64,000 bases of DNA, taken from positions 1-64,000 of the forward strand of contig JACVVK020000474.1 of assembly GCA_018292915.2 (NCBI GenBank), written 5' to 3'. This DNA is from Batillaria attramentaria (taxonomy: Eukaryota > Mollusca > Gastropoda > Batillariidae). A program made the translations under genes and the position numbers. Positions 9,974 to 25,169 of this stretch are shown here, piece after piece. Every line of letters begins with the position of its first letter. Within the stretch, counting starts at the first letter, position 1. Below the pieces are notes generated by a model. The model did not search any database. It was not told the origin of the DNA and saw only the letters and a program-made list of their open reading frames with translations.

Positions 9974-11092
9974 TCAGTCGTAATCAGCTGGCGGAATGTA
10001 TCTCTCCTCCCGAAAGGGACCTCTGTGTTGAACACCAAAGCCTCTGCCCCTGATACCTTCAAGGTTTCTCGGCAACGGTGGCGGCGGTGCCCAGTGGCGT
10101 GGCTCCTGAGCAGACTGGTTCACGGAGGCAGATTCTGTCTCGTAGAAACGCCTCGTATTCCCTCTTGGGACGGGCTCTTCGTAGTCGTACGGACCAGCGC
10201 CTCGATCCATCCACGACGCACCCATTGCATTGTAACGTCGGTCTGAAGGACGACGGCCCGAGAATCCAAAGTTCTCGTACGCTCTCTGAGGTCTGTCCAG
10301 GTCCAAGTATTCGCCCCAGTACGCGTCGTTGTAGGGTGAAGACCCGAAACTTGGCATTCCAAGAGTGGAGGCAAGTTGTTGGGAAGAACCGGTCGCTGGT
10401 TTGGGGACTGTGTACGGGTGGTATGAGGTTCGCGCGGACAGCGGGGCGTACACTCCCGGGGCTCTGACAGGTAGGCTTGGTTTGTACTGGGGTGGTGAGG
10501 TTTTCATGGCGTTTTCGTCGTCGATGTAGTCGTATTCTTCTGAGCCGTCATCGCGTATGACCCTACAGCAAAATGTCCATAAGATGTTCAAGTGATGTTC
10601 ATAAAGGTGATGTTCTAATGATGTTTATACGATGTCAAAATGATGTTCATATGATGTTCATAGGATGTTCGCATGATGTTCATATAATGTTCATAATTAT
10701 GACGCTCATATGATGTTCATGGGACATTCATGGGAGGTTCATGGGTAATTCAGAATGTGTTTGGAAGATATTCGGAAGATGTTGATGAACGCAGACTAAC
10801 AACGTCGAAGCAAACAAACAATCAAAACACAACCACAAAAACCAAGAAACACAACAAAACAAACAAAGAAACAAAAGTGAATGGAGCTGAAACTCCCTAC
10901 ACTTACGCTGACGAACGGTGTCCCGGACGACGTGCTGAAGGGCCGAAATGTGAGGGTTTGAGTTCCAACCCATAGCCACGGGACCCAGAACTGTGTCCTG
11001 CACCCAAGGGGTCGTATGCATGCTCTGTGTTCTTTTTGGGGTCAGCGTTGGAAGAGGATTGTCGCCCTTTCCGTTTGTTCTGCTTATTCCTC
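9974..11092 (-). CDS. Receptor cytoplasmic tail (exons 26 and 27)
   Basis: Exon 26 (10907-11092) starts with a basic stop-transfer stretch (RRNKQNKRKGR). The last exon (9974-10562) ends at the TGA at 9974-9976. The tail is rich in tyrosine and proline: SEEYDYIDDEN, a PPQY motif (PPxY, WW-domain type), YHPYTVP, WGEYLDLD, AYENFGF (YxNx, a Grb2-SH2-type consensus), YDYEEPVP and APPPPLPRN (SH3-type). These suggest a phosphorylated signalling tail; binding is inference from motif rules. No kinase domain is present. Confidence 0.88.
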
Positions 11093-11930
11093 CTAAACAA
11101 TAATTATCATTGTAAATCTATCATTTTGGGTGTAGATAACACACAGATGCTTGCATGCACATACACAGAATACAGAATACAGAATACAGAATACTTTATT
11201 AATCCCATATTTGGGAAATTGCAGTTCTGGCCCGCATACTAATAAGACACAACTGATAAACATTTTGATAAAAGAGACTACAAAAATAAGTAAAACAGAC
11301 AGTCTTGACCAGTAAGATTACTTAAAATCACGAATAAAACACACTAACACATAAAAAAATTCCTGTCACAGTCAACACTCATTGATACATCCATTCCGGC
11401 ATTCACGCTGCACATTCACGCTGCACATTTACTCGCTCTGCTCTCTCTCTCTCTCCCTCCCCCCCCCCCTCTCTCTCTCTCTCCTCGATCCCCACACACA
11501 CACCTCTCTCTCTCGTGCGCGTCCTGCTTGAATTGGCAGCTCTAATAGCTGTGGGCAGAAAGGATCTTGAATATCTGGTAGTCCTAGCTCTGGGTACTCT
11601 AAACCTACCACTACGCACTACAGTCAAGTTGTCGAAGTCCTGTCTGAGGGGGTGTGTCACGTCACTGAGGATGTCAGTCAGTTTGTTCTTCGTTCGTCGG
11701 TCGTACAGTGTACCAAGTGTGTCTTGTGTCCTCCCAATCACCCCACCCGCTTTCTTGATCAGTTTATCCAACCTACCACTATCCTGTTTTGTCAGATTCC
11801 CACCCCAGCAAGTTAGGCCAAAAGATAATACACTACAAACTACTGATGAGTAAAACATTTGGAGAAACACAAACACGCACGCACGAACGCACGCATACAC
11901 ACATGCAATCAGCGGATGTGTTGTTGCTGG

Positions 11931-12026
<96 letters not shown>

Positions 12027-12069
12027 TGCATGCACGCGCGCATGCACGCGCGTGCACGCACGCAAGAAA

Positions 12070-12106
<37 letters not shown>

Positions 12107-15100
12107 TACCTAATCGTGATGACAATTAGGACAAGAAGAAGAACAAGGCCCACCAATCCAACACCACCGCCAGCAATAGATCCAATCAGTTCAGCAGAGA
12201 AAAGGTTTGTTGATGATTTGTCGTCCACGTCAGACTTGGGAAGCTCTGCAAATTAATCTTGACCCTCCAAAGTCGGGAAAACGACGGAAACCTTCCCCAC
12301 CTTTCCCTCCCGAAAAAACCCAGCAACACCAAAACAAAACAAAACAAAAACAACAACAAAAAACACCTAAAAAAACCTACTACAGATTCCTAAAAAAACA
12401 AACAAACCCAAAAAACCAAAGCAATACAACAAAACGAAAAACAACACAACAAAAACGGCAAAAAACAAACCAAACAAAAAAACCAAAACAGCAAACACAG
12501 CAGAACAAAAATTAAAAAAAGTTTTCAAAAACCCCAAAAATAAAACCAAAACAGTAAAACGCCCAACAACAACAACAACAACAACAACCCGAGCAAAAGC
12601 AGAACAAAGACAAACAAGAAGAAGAAGAGGAGGAGGAAGAAGAAGAAGAACAACAACAACAACAACAATATTTTAGCTCCCAACCGTGATTCGAACTCGC
12701 GTCCCGTGCACCGAAAGTCCAACGCCACATCAGCTCCGTGTAGGCAATGAATTGTTGGTGACTGGATTTTTGTAATCTCTTGTCCAATGCAAGGTGATTT
12801 CAATCACGGGTGCACAGGAAAAAGATCTACAAATTTTGGCCCTCTCGGGGAAGCTAAGGTAAGAATTACGGTATCGTTAAGGGAATGGGACCAGTGATGG
12901 GATGGCAGTTTTCCGGCTCCAATACAACAGACATGCACATGTGCACATTGATGTACAACTCACCGCACGTGTCCTGTGTCTTTATATATCCAGGTTCACA
13001 TGTGAAGTCGACAGACACGTCCACCTCATCCTTCTCTAGAGTGGCTCCTAGGGACGCCTAGAAACACCAACAAAGAGAATAATTAAGCAAGATGCAGCTT
13101 GCTGACCAATGTTAGCAGTTAACTGTAAACATGGTGAGAATCAATCCGTACAAAAGACCAAACACATGACTGCATGCACTGGATGAAAATAATTACAGAC
13201 GTCACTCAAGTGGCGCAAGTGCTTTTTCCTTTTCTTTTCTTTCTTCGTGGGATAATAGAGATGTGTGTCAATACCAAATGCATCTGGAAAATTAATACCT
13301 GCAGATCAAAAACGTCTTCCAGGACAGCTGAGTTAACCAATACATCTTCAGTCGTCAGGGCGACGCCAGTCTCATTTGAGGTCAAAATAGTTCTGTTGGA
13401 ACGAAAGTAAAAAACTAAATGTGGGGTACAGACACGCTTGAAGTTGCTAAACCACTTCAAGAGTCCTCTATAGATGCATCTACGCAATTATTAATAATAG
13501 TAATAATGACTACTTATATAGCGCTCTAACCTATTGGTTAATAACAGTTCTAAGCGCTGAAATAAAATTCTCAGACAATTGCATTGACTTCTGGTTGATC
13601 GTTTCAACTCATGAATTGTAAATTGACAAGGACACTTCATATCACAAAGAAAATTTTCCTATCGCCGAACGAACACGAACTTTAAACAATTCTCATTTAC
13701 TGTAAGGGCCCAAAGCCCTGGACTCGACTGGCACTTAGTTCCTTTTTGAATTTGCCATACTCACGGCACTTCCTCTACCGAGATAACGCTGACTATGACT
13801 TTGGAGCTCGGATCCTCGCACGTGGAGGTCACGTGGGCATTACTGCACGTCATGTCGGCACACAGCCCCGACCAATCAGATTCGAGGGTGATGATCCTCG
13901 CGTGTATGGCGGTGCTCACGGCCTCTTCCTCGGCAGGAGTACACAGTACAAGCAGGACATACTTCAGCTTCATGGACGCTGTGTTTTTCACTCCAGGGGC
14001 AGCTGTGTGAACATTAATTTTGTGTACACGCGTGTGTGTGAGTGTGTGTCAAAACTTCGAGCGTTTATTTGCGGAATACTGTGAATCAAGTCGTTATCCC
14101 TCAGGTTAAGGCGGCTTCACAACTACTTTTGGATATCAAGGCAATTTAATGACTATTTCTATATATCGATATTTCTACATTATACCACGGATCTCTCTCT
14201 CTCTCTCTCTCTCTCGATCTCTCTCACTCTCTCTCTCTCTCTCTCTCTCTCTCCCCGAGAACAACTGACAAAACAAATTACCCCAACGTTTTTGGGTTTG
14301 GGGCTTGCATCAACATACAAATAATCATAAGGACAGCAGAAATTTTAGGATGAAATTCTTTTTCTCCTGTTGTGCTCAAGATATTTTTTAACCCATTGGT
14401 AGCCCCCTTCTTATTCTGACAGCTGATACCTTCACAGCCAGCAATACTTTCAGATGCTGTAGACTTGGTGGTAGAACCAGGTGGACATCTTGTACAGTTG
14501 TACTGCATGAAGTCATCCTGATACGTGCCCACAGGACATGGAGCGCAGTCGTACTTCACAGCGTCATAAAAGTCGCCAGTGGAACAGTTCTCTGTCATGA
14601 AAAATACACCCCACTTACCACAGACCTCGCGAACAACTGGGGAGCCGGGATAGTCGAATGGTAGAGAGTTGGACTTTCAATGCCCGGGTCGTGAGTTCGA
14701 ATCCAGGCTGGGGCCAAACATTTGAGATGGCCTTTTTCTTGTTGCCCCGTCTTTGATATCACCCGTATGTGGAGGAAACAGACGTTAAACTCCCAGCCAC
14801 CCATCCGCTCTCATGCACTACTGAGATCACACAAATATAGTCTGCGCGGCGGTACAGCACAGATCATACAGAATTATCGTTTGCAAAAAAAACCCTTTCT
14901 TTGATGGTGATAGCGGTGGCGGTGGCGGTGGCGGTGTGTGTGTGTGTGTGTGTGTGTGTGTAGGAGGAGGAGGAGGAGGAAGAGGTGCAGTTAGTGCTGA
15001 CGCGTATGCTTGATGTCAGTTTTACTTACTAGCACAGCTGTCCCCTGTGTCTATGTACTCAGGAGGACAAGTACAGTTATAACCTGGCACAACATTGGTA

Positions 15101-18100
15101 CACACTTGTGGCGGGGTGCACGTGCTCTCATCAAGGCACTCATCCACATCTGAAAATGGCAATGACTTGTAATTTTTAGCACACCGAAGGCTGCATTAGC
15201 TGTAATGGCCGCTGACTACCTTCGCTAACAATATTAGATGAAACATACAAGATAATTTTACCTCTGACTGCTGTAGTTGTCAGTGTATCAAGACATGTTC
15301 AACAGCCAAATGGTTAGTTATACAAGTCTCAAAAGCAACAGCGTATAATCATGCAAATGCCCATGAAGTACTTGGAAAGCTTGAGTTTGGCATGTTGACG
15401 TCAGGGTGTGACAAGAACTCTGGCTTCCTATATATGCGACAAAATAATAGACAGGGGTGGCTTTAGCAATACTCCCCTTAAACTTCCTTTAAGCCTTGTC
15501 CAGTGGAGTGTGAAATACGTATCTAAAAGTAAAAACCACCTCTGAGGCTTGATCTTTATCCGTAACCTCGCTGCTCCCCCGATTATGATTGTTAACATAA
15601 CCTACGGACTTTTTTTAATCACACTTTAAACTTTGTCCATCCGCGTACGCACACTGTTGAATATTGTTCCTCCAGCTGAGGATACCACACATAGAACACA
15701 AGAAACCAGCATGATACTGCTCCCGTTAAAGAATGCTGTATTTATTCCAGCAATTTGCTTTCCTGAGCTACATGTGTATACCAGTACAGGTTAAAGGTCT
15801 GCAATCTCAACAAAACGCCGCAAACATTGCGTTGTTTTTTTTAAACTGCGACTCCTTCGACTGCATAATCCAGGCAACTCTGTCACACTTGCAGAGTTTT
15901 CAGCGCTTCGGGGACCCTTATAAAACCAGAGCACGAGTTTGCCGTGACATTATTTGGCTTTTGGTCAGTAAGCGAGACACATCGCTACAGTGTCTAGCGG
16001 ATGTTGAGTGCTGCACGATCTTTCTCGCTCAGTGTCAAAACGCAAACTGAGCTGTGAAATCAGGTTGCCCTTGACTTTTATTTGGATTTCAGGGACGCTG
16101 AAAACACTGTAACTGTGACAGAGTTGACTGTGCTTTCACACTTCGGAAAGCTTTTTGTTGGGAGCTTAGATCTTTAAGCCATCCTGAGCGAGTTCATAGC
16201 CGTCGTCACAGGAACACAAATACGCCTGATACTGCTCCCGTTAAAGAATGCTGTATTTATTCCAACAAATGCTTTTTTTCTGAGCAAGATGTATATATAT
16301 ATATATATATATGTACCTGTACAGGTTAAGCCATCCTCAGCGAGTTCATAGCCGTCGTCACAGGAACACAAATAGGATATCCCTCCGGTCGTTTCAGTAC
16401 AGCTATGGTTACACGCTGCCTCCGCACACCAGTCAATATCTGTATGGTCGACATACAATAAAATACCTGGGCTAATTATGATGACAAAAGTATAATGTCA
16501 TAAAGAGGTGTGCAAACTTCGAGTATTCCCGGGACATTGTTGCTATGAAGTCCTTAAAAAGAATCCAGTTTTTTTAGGCTTACAAACGTTAAAAGAGAAC
16601 AGTAGATCAAACGGAACTAAATCGTTTTAAACTCCGTAGTTAGCATACCGGATATATTATATGTTGCTGAGAATCCTTTCTTGTATGCGAAGTTGGAACC
16701 TGTCACGTCAAATATCAATGTCAGCACATTGCCCTTGGATGACAGCATCGGTTCCTCTTGGAAATGCCTTAAAACAACAACAACAACAACAAAAACACCC
16801 ACATCTCAGATCATTTGATTGATGGGCGCTAGCCAAGGCGTACAAAAAAAAACTCTGAAGAAAGACACACAAGGTGGTTTTGTTGTTGCTTTAATATATG
16901 AAGTTAAAAGACTAGCCCTTGTTGAATACCAACCAGTTTTTCATCAATTACGTAAACCACACATTGAGTTTTTCCCCCGAAAAAGAATGCCGCCCAATCG
17001 ATCATAATTATACGAGTCGTAAGAGCCTACTAAAGCGTCAGAACTGGGCAAAATTAGCGGCATGTGCCCAAAAGTTTTACCGCATACGACCGACAGCACC
17101 GCAAGCAAAAAAATGCCTGTCAACTCAAAAGATCACAAACACGCAACGCTAGATTGTATGCTAGATAAAAGTTGACGGCGCTGGCGTTTTGTAAAGTGAA
17201 AGGTTATATCCACTGTAGTATCCAGTTTCTGTTATGACTGTAACATAAAAGGATGTGTACTTAGCCTTCGTCTCAGAGCGAAGTAGATTGCCGCGTCCAT
17301 GTACCACGTATTTACTCGTACCTTTGCAAGGAAGAGGAGTTGTACGTAACGTCGCCATCTTGTACTGAAAGATACGTGAATGTCTCCACAACGTCTAGAA
17401 ACAGGTTGATCCTCATCCCACGACGAACAGCAATTGTCCATTCACAGAGAATATACCGCGGATACGAACCAGGATACCCTGGACTGGTTATGACGCCCGT
17501 GTCGTCTGTAAGTGTGGTCCTGGTGCACTCTGACCAGAGCGTGGACGAATTTGTTATTCAGTATTCATTGTGAACCGTTTACCCGTTCGAAAATTCTATA
17601 TATACGACTGACAAGTCTAGCGTGGTCGGGGAGCGATAGAATTTATGCCACCAGACAGCTAGGACTTCATTAGAAACACTTCTCAATAACCATTTTACTA
17701 ACTCAAATCCAAACATGATATGTACAGAGAAATCTTTTGAAATACGTCATTCATCTAAACTGGAATACTAGAGTTGCTGTTTCTAGCACACACGTCGAAC
17801 AGCTCCTAAAGTTAAGGTAAACTGGACCAGGATAAAGAGAAAAGACTTCCCCTACGAACATGGACAACATAAGATTTCATGGCCACCCACAATGGGCTTC
17901 GTAATTTTCCTTTCAACTTGCCTGCAGTAAAACGCCGGTAAGTTATCTTGAATCCAAGACTTGAAAGCGCATTGTCTGATCGGAAGTAAATGTCTGTCGA
18001 ATAATATGTTGTTATGGACCCGGGAACAGAGCTAGAATTTCCACAAAAGCGCAGAGGTTCTGATCCGGACCAGGTTGTGTCTGTAACTTCTTGTATCTGA

Positions 18101-18342
18101 AACGAAGAGATGATGACGATGATGATGATGAAACGGTTTATCAACGGTAAACGTTTTGACAGAAATTCGCGAGTTTGCAAACTTGTCGTTGCTAATACTA
18201 CAGACACTATCTACTAAGGCAAAAATGGAGGAAAATATAAACGAAAAAAAAATTCAACACAGAAAATTATGCACTAAACTAGAAGAAACAAAACCATAGA
18301 GAAAATCGTCCATCTGGTACAAACGCATTCACACACACCTTT

Positions 18343-18401
<59 letters not shown>

Positions 18402-19707
18402 CCTTACCTCTAAGTAATCAGAGAGACAGTCCCCATCAGGAGAACGCCCGTCCACTTCAAATTCCACTGTATGGAACTCAAAGTATTGGCCTGCCTCAGC
18501 AACCTCAAAACGATAATGACACAGCAGATCTTCCGGGTAGTTAGCAGGGTACAATGGTGACACAAGTGTTCCGCTCTCTTGTGTAAAAGTCGTGTTGCAT
18601 ACTAAATGTGGACAGAAATGTCTTGCAATGAAAACAAACAACACACAAAAACGGAAACACGAGTACGGTATGTAATAAAAAGAGACTAAAGAAAAAGCAA
18701 CATCACACACACACACACACCACCACCATCACCACTGCCACTGCCGCCACCACCACCACCGCAGCAACAACAACAAAACCACGGCAAATCACAAATGGAA
18801 CTTGCATCACCATCATTATGAATTCTTACTCCTTGTCCAAGTTGCATTGAATCCTGCGTCCGTTTCATTCCAGTCTGTTGAAAATCGTAGAAATAGGTTG
18901 TTTCCAGAGGACTGAGTCTGAGTTCTGCGGATCTGAGGAGTTCTAGAGTTGTGAAAGTTGAAGTTCCCACAGTGTCTTTCCAGGACAGGCTCAGAGGAAT
19001 TTCGTCCATCAAAAACCTGATAATGACAAGGTGATGTATTTTACAGTGGATACTTTCTTTATTTAAAAAAGGAGGTTTCTCTAACTTGAACGGAACACTC
19101 ACTTCTTTGTAACTGGTTCACGTCATTTACGTTTTTGAGTTACCCTGACACGTGAGGGTGCTACACAGGCGCATCCAAGTTGGTTGCAGTAAAAGTTTGT
19201 AACAAAGTTGTTTCCCTTTGAATGATTTACTTCCCTCAAACATGGATTACAGGTGCAGATACAGACCCCTACGCTTAAGTCAAACACGCTTAAGTCGAAC
19301 TTCGGATACGTCGAAGCAAAAAGTTTTTCCCGGCCAAACTTGCTCTTTGTATGACTAAACTTTCCACGGAAAAGTCGAACGAGTACTCAAAAACGGATAA
19401 GTCAAAACTCGGTTATGTCAAACGAAATCTGCAATTTTAGCCTCGGATAAGTCGTACCAGTCGCTGGCACGGGAATTTCTTTTTGTCCTTCTGATGCATC
19501 AGCGCCAAAACACGGCTTGCACGGAGATTTTACATTTTCCGTACAAGTACAGGTTGACAGTGTTATGTGTCCTGCGGGCCTTAGGGCTGGTTATCTTGGG
19601 TGGTAGAACACGAAACTGGCGAGAAACACGTGCAAGAACAGAGGTAGCGGTGAGATCTGACCCTGTGCCCCTGATCTCTGAGGTTTTCTGTCGCCAGTGT
19701 TAAGGTA

Positions 19708-19742
<35 letters not shown>

Positions 19743-19896
19743 GGAGAGAGCGAGAGACAAAGAGAAAGAGAGAGAGTTTGCCGGTTGGTGCCATTAGAGT
19801 TGGATCTTTCTGCTATTTGACTGCGTGTGTTTATATGACGTTGCACTAGAATTTATTGAGCACATGCGATCATATTACTGCGTACGCGCACGCGCG

Positions 19897-19944
<48 letters not shown>

Positions 19945-21812
19945 TGCTGCTGCTGATCTTACAAGCAGAATAAGAGTCAGAGAAACTAGAAAAGAAGAAG
20001 AAAACATAAGCTGGAAACGTATCACCGTTTGGTACCAGGCAGCTTTCATGTCAGAAGGAAACAGCCACTAGAAAAACTTGGCTTTCTCCTTCCTCTGCAT
20101 TGCTGATCGGTTTAGGGTTAGGTTTAGATTTAGGGTTGGGCCGGGTTACCTTGTGGTAACGGTGCAATCGCTATGTTGTTCAGACGGTCGCAGTGCATTT
20201 ACAGCGGATGCGAACTATACCAACGCAGCAGCAGTAAGCTCATGTTGACCAGGGAAAATAAATTTCAGTTTCCAAATCGAATCAGGGGGTGAAAAGGTGC
20301 AACTCGCTTAACTCGAAGCTAGAGTCGAAATTCGATCTTATCCGTCGTCACGGAGAAGTCAAACTTCGGATACGTCGAACAAAAATCCATTTCCCCTGCG
20401 AATTCGACTTAAGCGTGTTCGACTGTAAAATGACCAACCCCCAAAACAAAAACATAGAGACGCCATACTGAACTGATTATAACAGTAGCTAAGGTTCAGG
20501 AAGCCGACAGAGTGAAGTGTCTGAAACAACGGATTCTTTCTTCCCTCTTGGTCTCATCCCTCGTCACCAACCTGCGTTAAGGATTTTGTGATTTCATTTT
20601 TCTTGAGTACCAATATTTGTGCTGCTCCATCTCTTCACCAGCTCCAGGAAACTTCACAGCGGCTCAGAAGCTGGGACAAGTTTTCCGTGATGAGGATTAG
20701 GATAACAGTATGATGCTGCTGTGGAAGTTCGTGTGGTTTGGGACAATTGTTGGAGTGGGTGGGTGTTCGGGAGTTTAATGTCCTTTCCGCCACGTATGGG
20801 TGATACCAAAGACGGGGCAGCGAGAAAAAGGCCAGCACAACTATTTGGCCCCTCCCGGGATTCTAACTCACGGCCCGAGCACTTAGAGTTCACCACTCTA
20901 TCCGGGCTCCCCCTTTTTGTGGAAGCTGCATTGATATACATGATTATAGTCTTTATAGTTACCAAAAGACGGTCATAGATGCACGATTCACGCGCCTCCC
21001 AGGTCGACTTCATGGCGAACTGGGACATGTTCAACTCAACGTAGTAGCCCGGCTCCACAGTTATTTGCCACTCACATGACATCAAGTTCGTGTAGTTACT
21101 TGGGAAGCCAGGAGAACTGATGATGCCTCCTGTTCCAGTCTGATTTTCTCCGCAACTTCTATTAACTGAAAGGAATGGTAACAACAATACTCAATAATTG
21201 CTGACATTGTGGTGTGTGATCTTACGACGAATACCACGATCTTACCTGGAAAAAAGAGCTGTAAAGACCAATAACTGTATCGGATGTAAAACGTTTTTGG
21301 AGACAAAGTGAACACATGTTCAAACTGATGCCTTGTGTTTTACAGGAAGCAGTTCTGGGTAAGAATTATCATCTAGAAGGGTTTGGTGTAGGTGCGTAAT
21401 TACAGCGTCGGACTTCCATACATTTTCCTCCCTGAAAATGACACATTTTGGATACGTTTTATTGTATATCTGGGAACAAATTACGTCCTTGCTCTTTGCT
21501 TCCAGTCGCCGTTTGTTGTCATGTTCTCAGTTGAGCAACAAAACGTTAACAGTTTCTTTCTAACTTCCTTTGTCTTAGATAATACGTCTTTTTCATGACA
21601 GTAAGACTTGTGAAACGCACATGAACTCTCGGGTGCTGCTCTGTACGTTGCTGACAAAATGGCGCGCGTGAAGCCTCCAGAGTCACCCAAGGTCAGTTCG
21701 ACGATCATGTTGTTGGTAGAGGATGTCAGTCGCCAGCCTGAGAGTGTGAAACCTAGCGGTCCACACCAGCTTGAAACAGTAAGAGGAAATGAGTATGATA
21801 TGTTTCATTTTT

Positions 21813-21852
<40 letters not shown>

Positions 21853-22662
21853 TGTCTGTCTGTCTGTCTGTCTGCAACAACGACATCAATGTGTGTGTGA
21901 AACGCTCACTTGTGCAATATTAACGAGTACAGTCGCACTCGCCTAAGCGAAACACGCTTAAGCAAAAAACTCGGATAACAGAAACCAAAACCAATTCCCC
22001 GCCAGACCCCCCTCTTTGTAAGACTATTTCTAATTCGGATAAGCCAAACTCTGTCAAAAAATAGCTAACTCAAACACGGATATCCCAAACGTGATTTTGA
22101 CAGATAAGCCGAACTCTAAAGACTGTCTGAGAGACTGTTTTTTTTTTTTTGTTTTGTTTTTTTTTTGCTTGAAAAACACGTCGGGAAGATAACTTATGAA
22201 CATATTTCGTCACGGCTATAATTATCCTACAGAAACGAACACGTCACCTGTTTTTCAGTATGCGGGAAACTGATGACGCGTGCCACATGTTTTGCAGGCG
22301 CCATTGTTTGGACAGAACGAGTGGTAGATCTAGGTTTGCGTGCGTGAATTAGGTGGTGGGTTCAGGGTTAGAGATGGGATGACCGAGTAGAGGGAGGGGC
22401 ACAGGGAAGGGGCAGGTCGAAAGGTAACCTTTGGGAGATTTGCGATGGGCGTGGTTTATGGGCTAATCGAAAGGATGTGAGCTCGGGCTTAGATTTGTGC
22501 GTGCACGATTGTTTCTTTTGGCGTGTATAGGGGAGGGGGTGTGTAACAAGCAGTCTCCCAGTGTGTGTGTGTGTGTGCCGGTGTGTGTGTGTGGGGGGGG
22601 GGGGGGGCGGGGAGGCGGAGGGGGGATGGAGCGTGCATTGGCTTGTGCGTATAGAAGCGCGC

Positions 22663-22726
<64 letters not shown>

Positions 22727-22822
22727 GTGGGGGAGGGGTGGAGGTGGGGGGGGGTGGGGGTGGTGGAGTGCAGGAACAGAGTGGAGCGTACAATGATTTG
22801 TGCGTACAGTAATGTAACCGCA

Positions 22823-22880
<58 letters not shown>

Positions 22881-22990
22881 CCATTTAGTTTTATAGTTTT
22901 GGGGTTGTTTTTTTTTTGGTTTTTTTTTTTTAATAAAGCCCCACTGAAGAAAGCACTTATAACATGTCACTGTTTTGATCTTATTCATTT

Positions 22991-23054
<64 letters not shown>

Positions 23055-25107
23055 ACTGAGAAAGTTTTGTCTGTGTTACTAGTCTCAGGAATCAATAAGC
23101 TCGACCCGTGTCTCTCTCAGACCGTTGCCATTATACACATTTGCATATACATATAGTATACATTTGCCCATAGAAAAGCAGCATACACGTCTACAATCTT
23201 TCGCAAAATTATCCTTTCGGTGTTTCAGTTGCAAAGGGAAGCAAAGATATTCTCTTTAAAAAAAATTACAAACATTCCAAGTGATTTTACAACTTATCCT
23301 GAAAAAACTCGGTTAAGCCGAACTGCAGGGTGATTTCTCGGGAAAGGTTTGGATTATCCGAACTCGGATATGCAGAAACTCGGATAAGCGAAACGATTTT
23401 CCATTCCCCGGGCGAGTTCGGCTTAAGCGTGTTTGACTGTACAGGCATCTGAACTGGGTTCACATGCAATGTCAGCTCAGGTTCGGTTTACATAAAAACT
23501 ATAAGAGCGACCATTTTCTAGTAGTGACTCTGTTCAGAGTCCGTATTCAAGCTATCTACTGCCAAAAAATTGAGTGATTTAAATAAATATTACGCCTGTA
23601 AACGAAAGACAACCAACTTGTCTCAAAAGGGCGATAACTCCCAAATCACCTAAGCAATCATCACACGCTCGGTTGCTCTAATCTAACATTTTGATATATT
23701 CGGATACCCCAAATTTGAAGCCACTCGGTTGAGTATTTTCGGAGAAACAGGCCTGGACACAATTCACACACACACGCACACCGCACACACATACGAACAC
23801 AGGGCACTCACTGAGGAGGAGAAGCGCGTTCGGCGCACCATACATGTCAGCATCGATGACGCACGTCTTCTTACGTCATTGTCAGAGTTATACTTGCAAA
23901 ATCGTCTCTGCGGGAGATCGGCAGTGACGTGCGTTTGTACCACAGATGCTTGCCTATGAACGTGGAAAATTTAGCCCGTCCTATGATGTTGTTTCCATTT
24001 CTATGGAAACAACATAAAAACACAGAAACTGAATGGCAACAAGAACAACAACAACAGGTCTGTGTAACGTCATACTCATAACCACACAGGTTTAAAAAAC
24101 TTACTCTGTCCGAAACATCTTTGCCTTTTCCTCCCGTCTGGCACCGTCGTAGATTGTAATGTAGCTTTTCTCGCAGTCGTGAAGATGGTGACGGGAACGA
24201 GGGCTACCGTTTCCCAGATCAAACTTAGTGATGGCGAGCATGATTAGTGAATCTTCATTTACACTGATATTCCACACACAAATTCCATTCTTCCAATAAT
24301 GAGAAAAGTAGTTGACTTTCCCAAGCTCAAAGTGGCCATCTGCATCGGTAAGTTGCTGGTAACCACACTCTGGAAAGAAGATATGGTAAATTTTAAGTAT
24401 TTAAGTATTTTAAGTATTTAAGATGCTTTCCTGTGAGATTAACAAGTACTATTCATTATGAACGTGAAACGCGCCCTTTCCAAGATAGGCAGATTTTACA
24501 GAAAACGTATGTGATGGCTGAACTCGAGATAGTGCATAATATACGCTAGAAACAGGTTTAGCTCTAGGCGGAACTCTGAATGCACCTGGGGAGGAGCAAC
24601 TTTTGAAGTGTCAAAAAAGAGTTCCCAACAGATGCCGTGACTTAGGCGCCAGTAAACTATACAAACGCCATTTGAGAACTCTCTTCTTGATTTTCTTTGC
24701 ATGCAGTTTGGGTTTCACTCGACACATGAATGAGCTGCTTCAGAAACCCCCATGGTATGACTAGTCATGAGATGTACATGAACCTGTTTATCTTGGCCCT
24801 TATTCATAAGGCTATTATATTGCAGGTGTCTTAATATTAGTATCATGCTTTTGTAATCAGCCCAGACTAATTTATAAGCTTGAAAACGCTCGCTCGTGTC
24901 CCGTTACCGGACTGCGTCATCTCCACCGTTTTCACCAGTTCAAATCAAACCTCAAGACTCACCCTTTTCCTAATGCCTATTGCATCTAACCAATACCTTC
25001 TTTAATATCTCTGTAGTGTTTCTGTTTTTTTTTTGTTTGTTTTTTTTTCTTTTTCTCCAGGGTGTATATTTGTATTTGTATGAGGTTGTGGGATTGAGTG
25101 GTGTGTA

Positions 25108-25169
<62 letters not shown>

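Noticed and set aside
14637..14710. Functional tRNA gene
   Set aside because: The tRNA-like heads recur six times, each followed by the same SINE body, with mismatched stems; they are SINE promoters.
17161..17391. Frameshift in CUB8 exon 17
   Set aside because: Exon 17 can end at 17322 and splice in phase to exon 18, which completes the CUB; a frameshift is not needed. The stretch is listed as a possible alternative exon instead.
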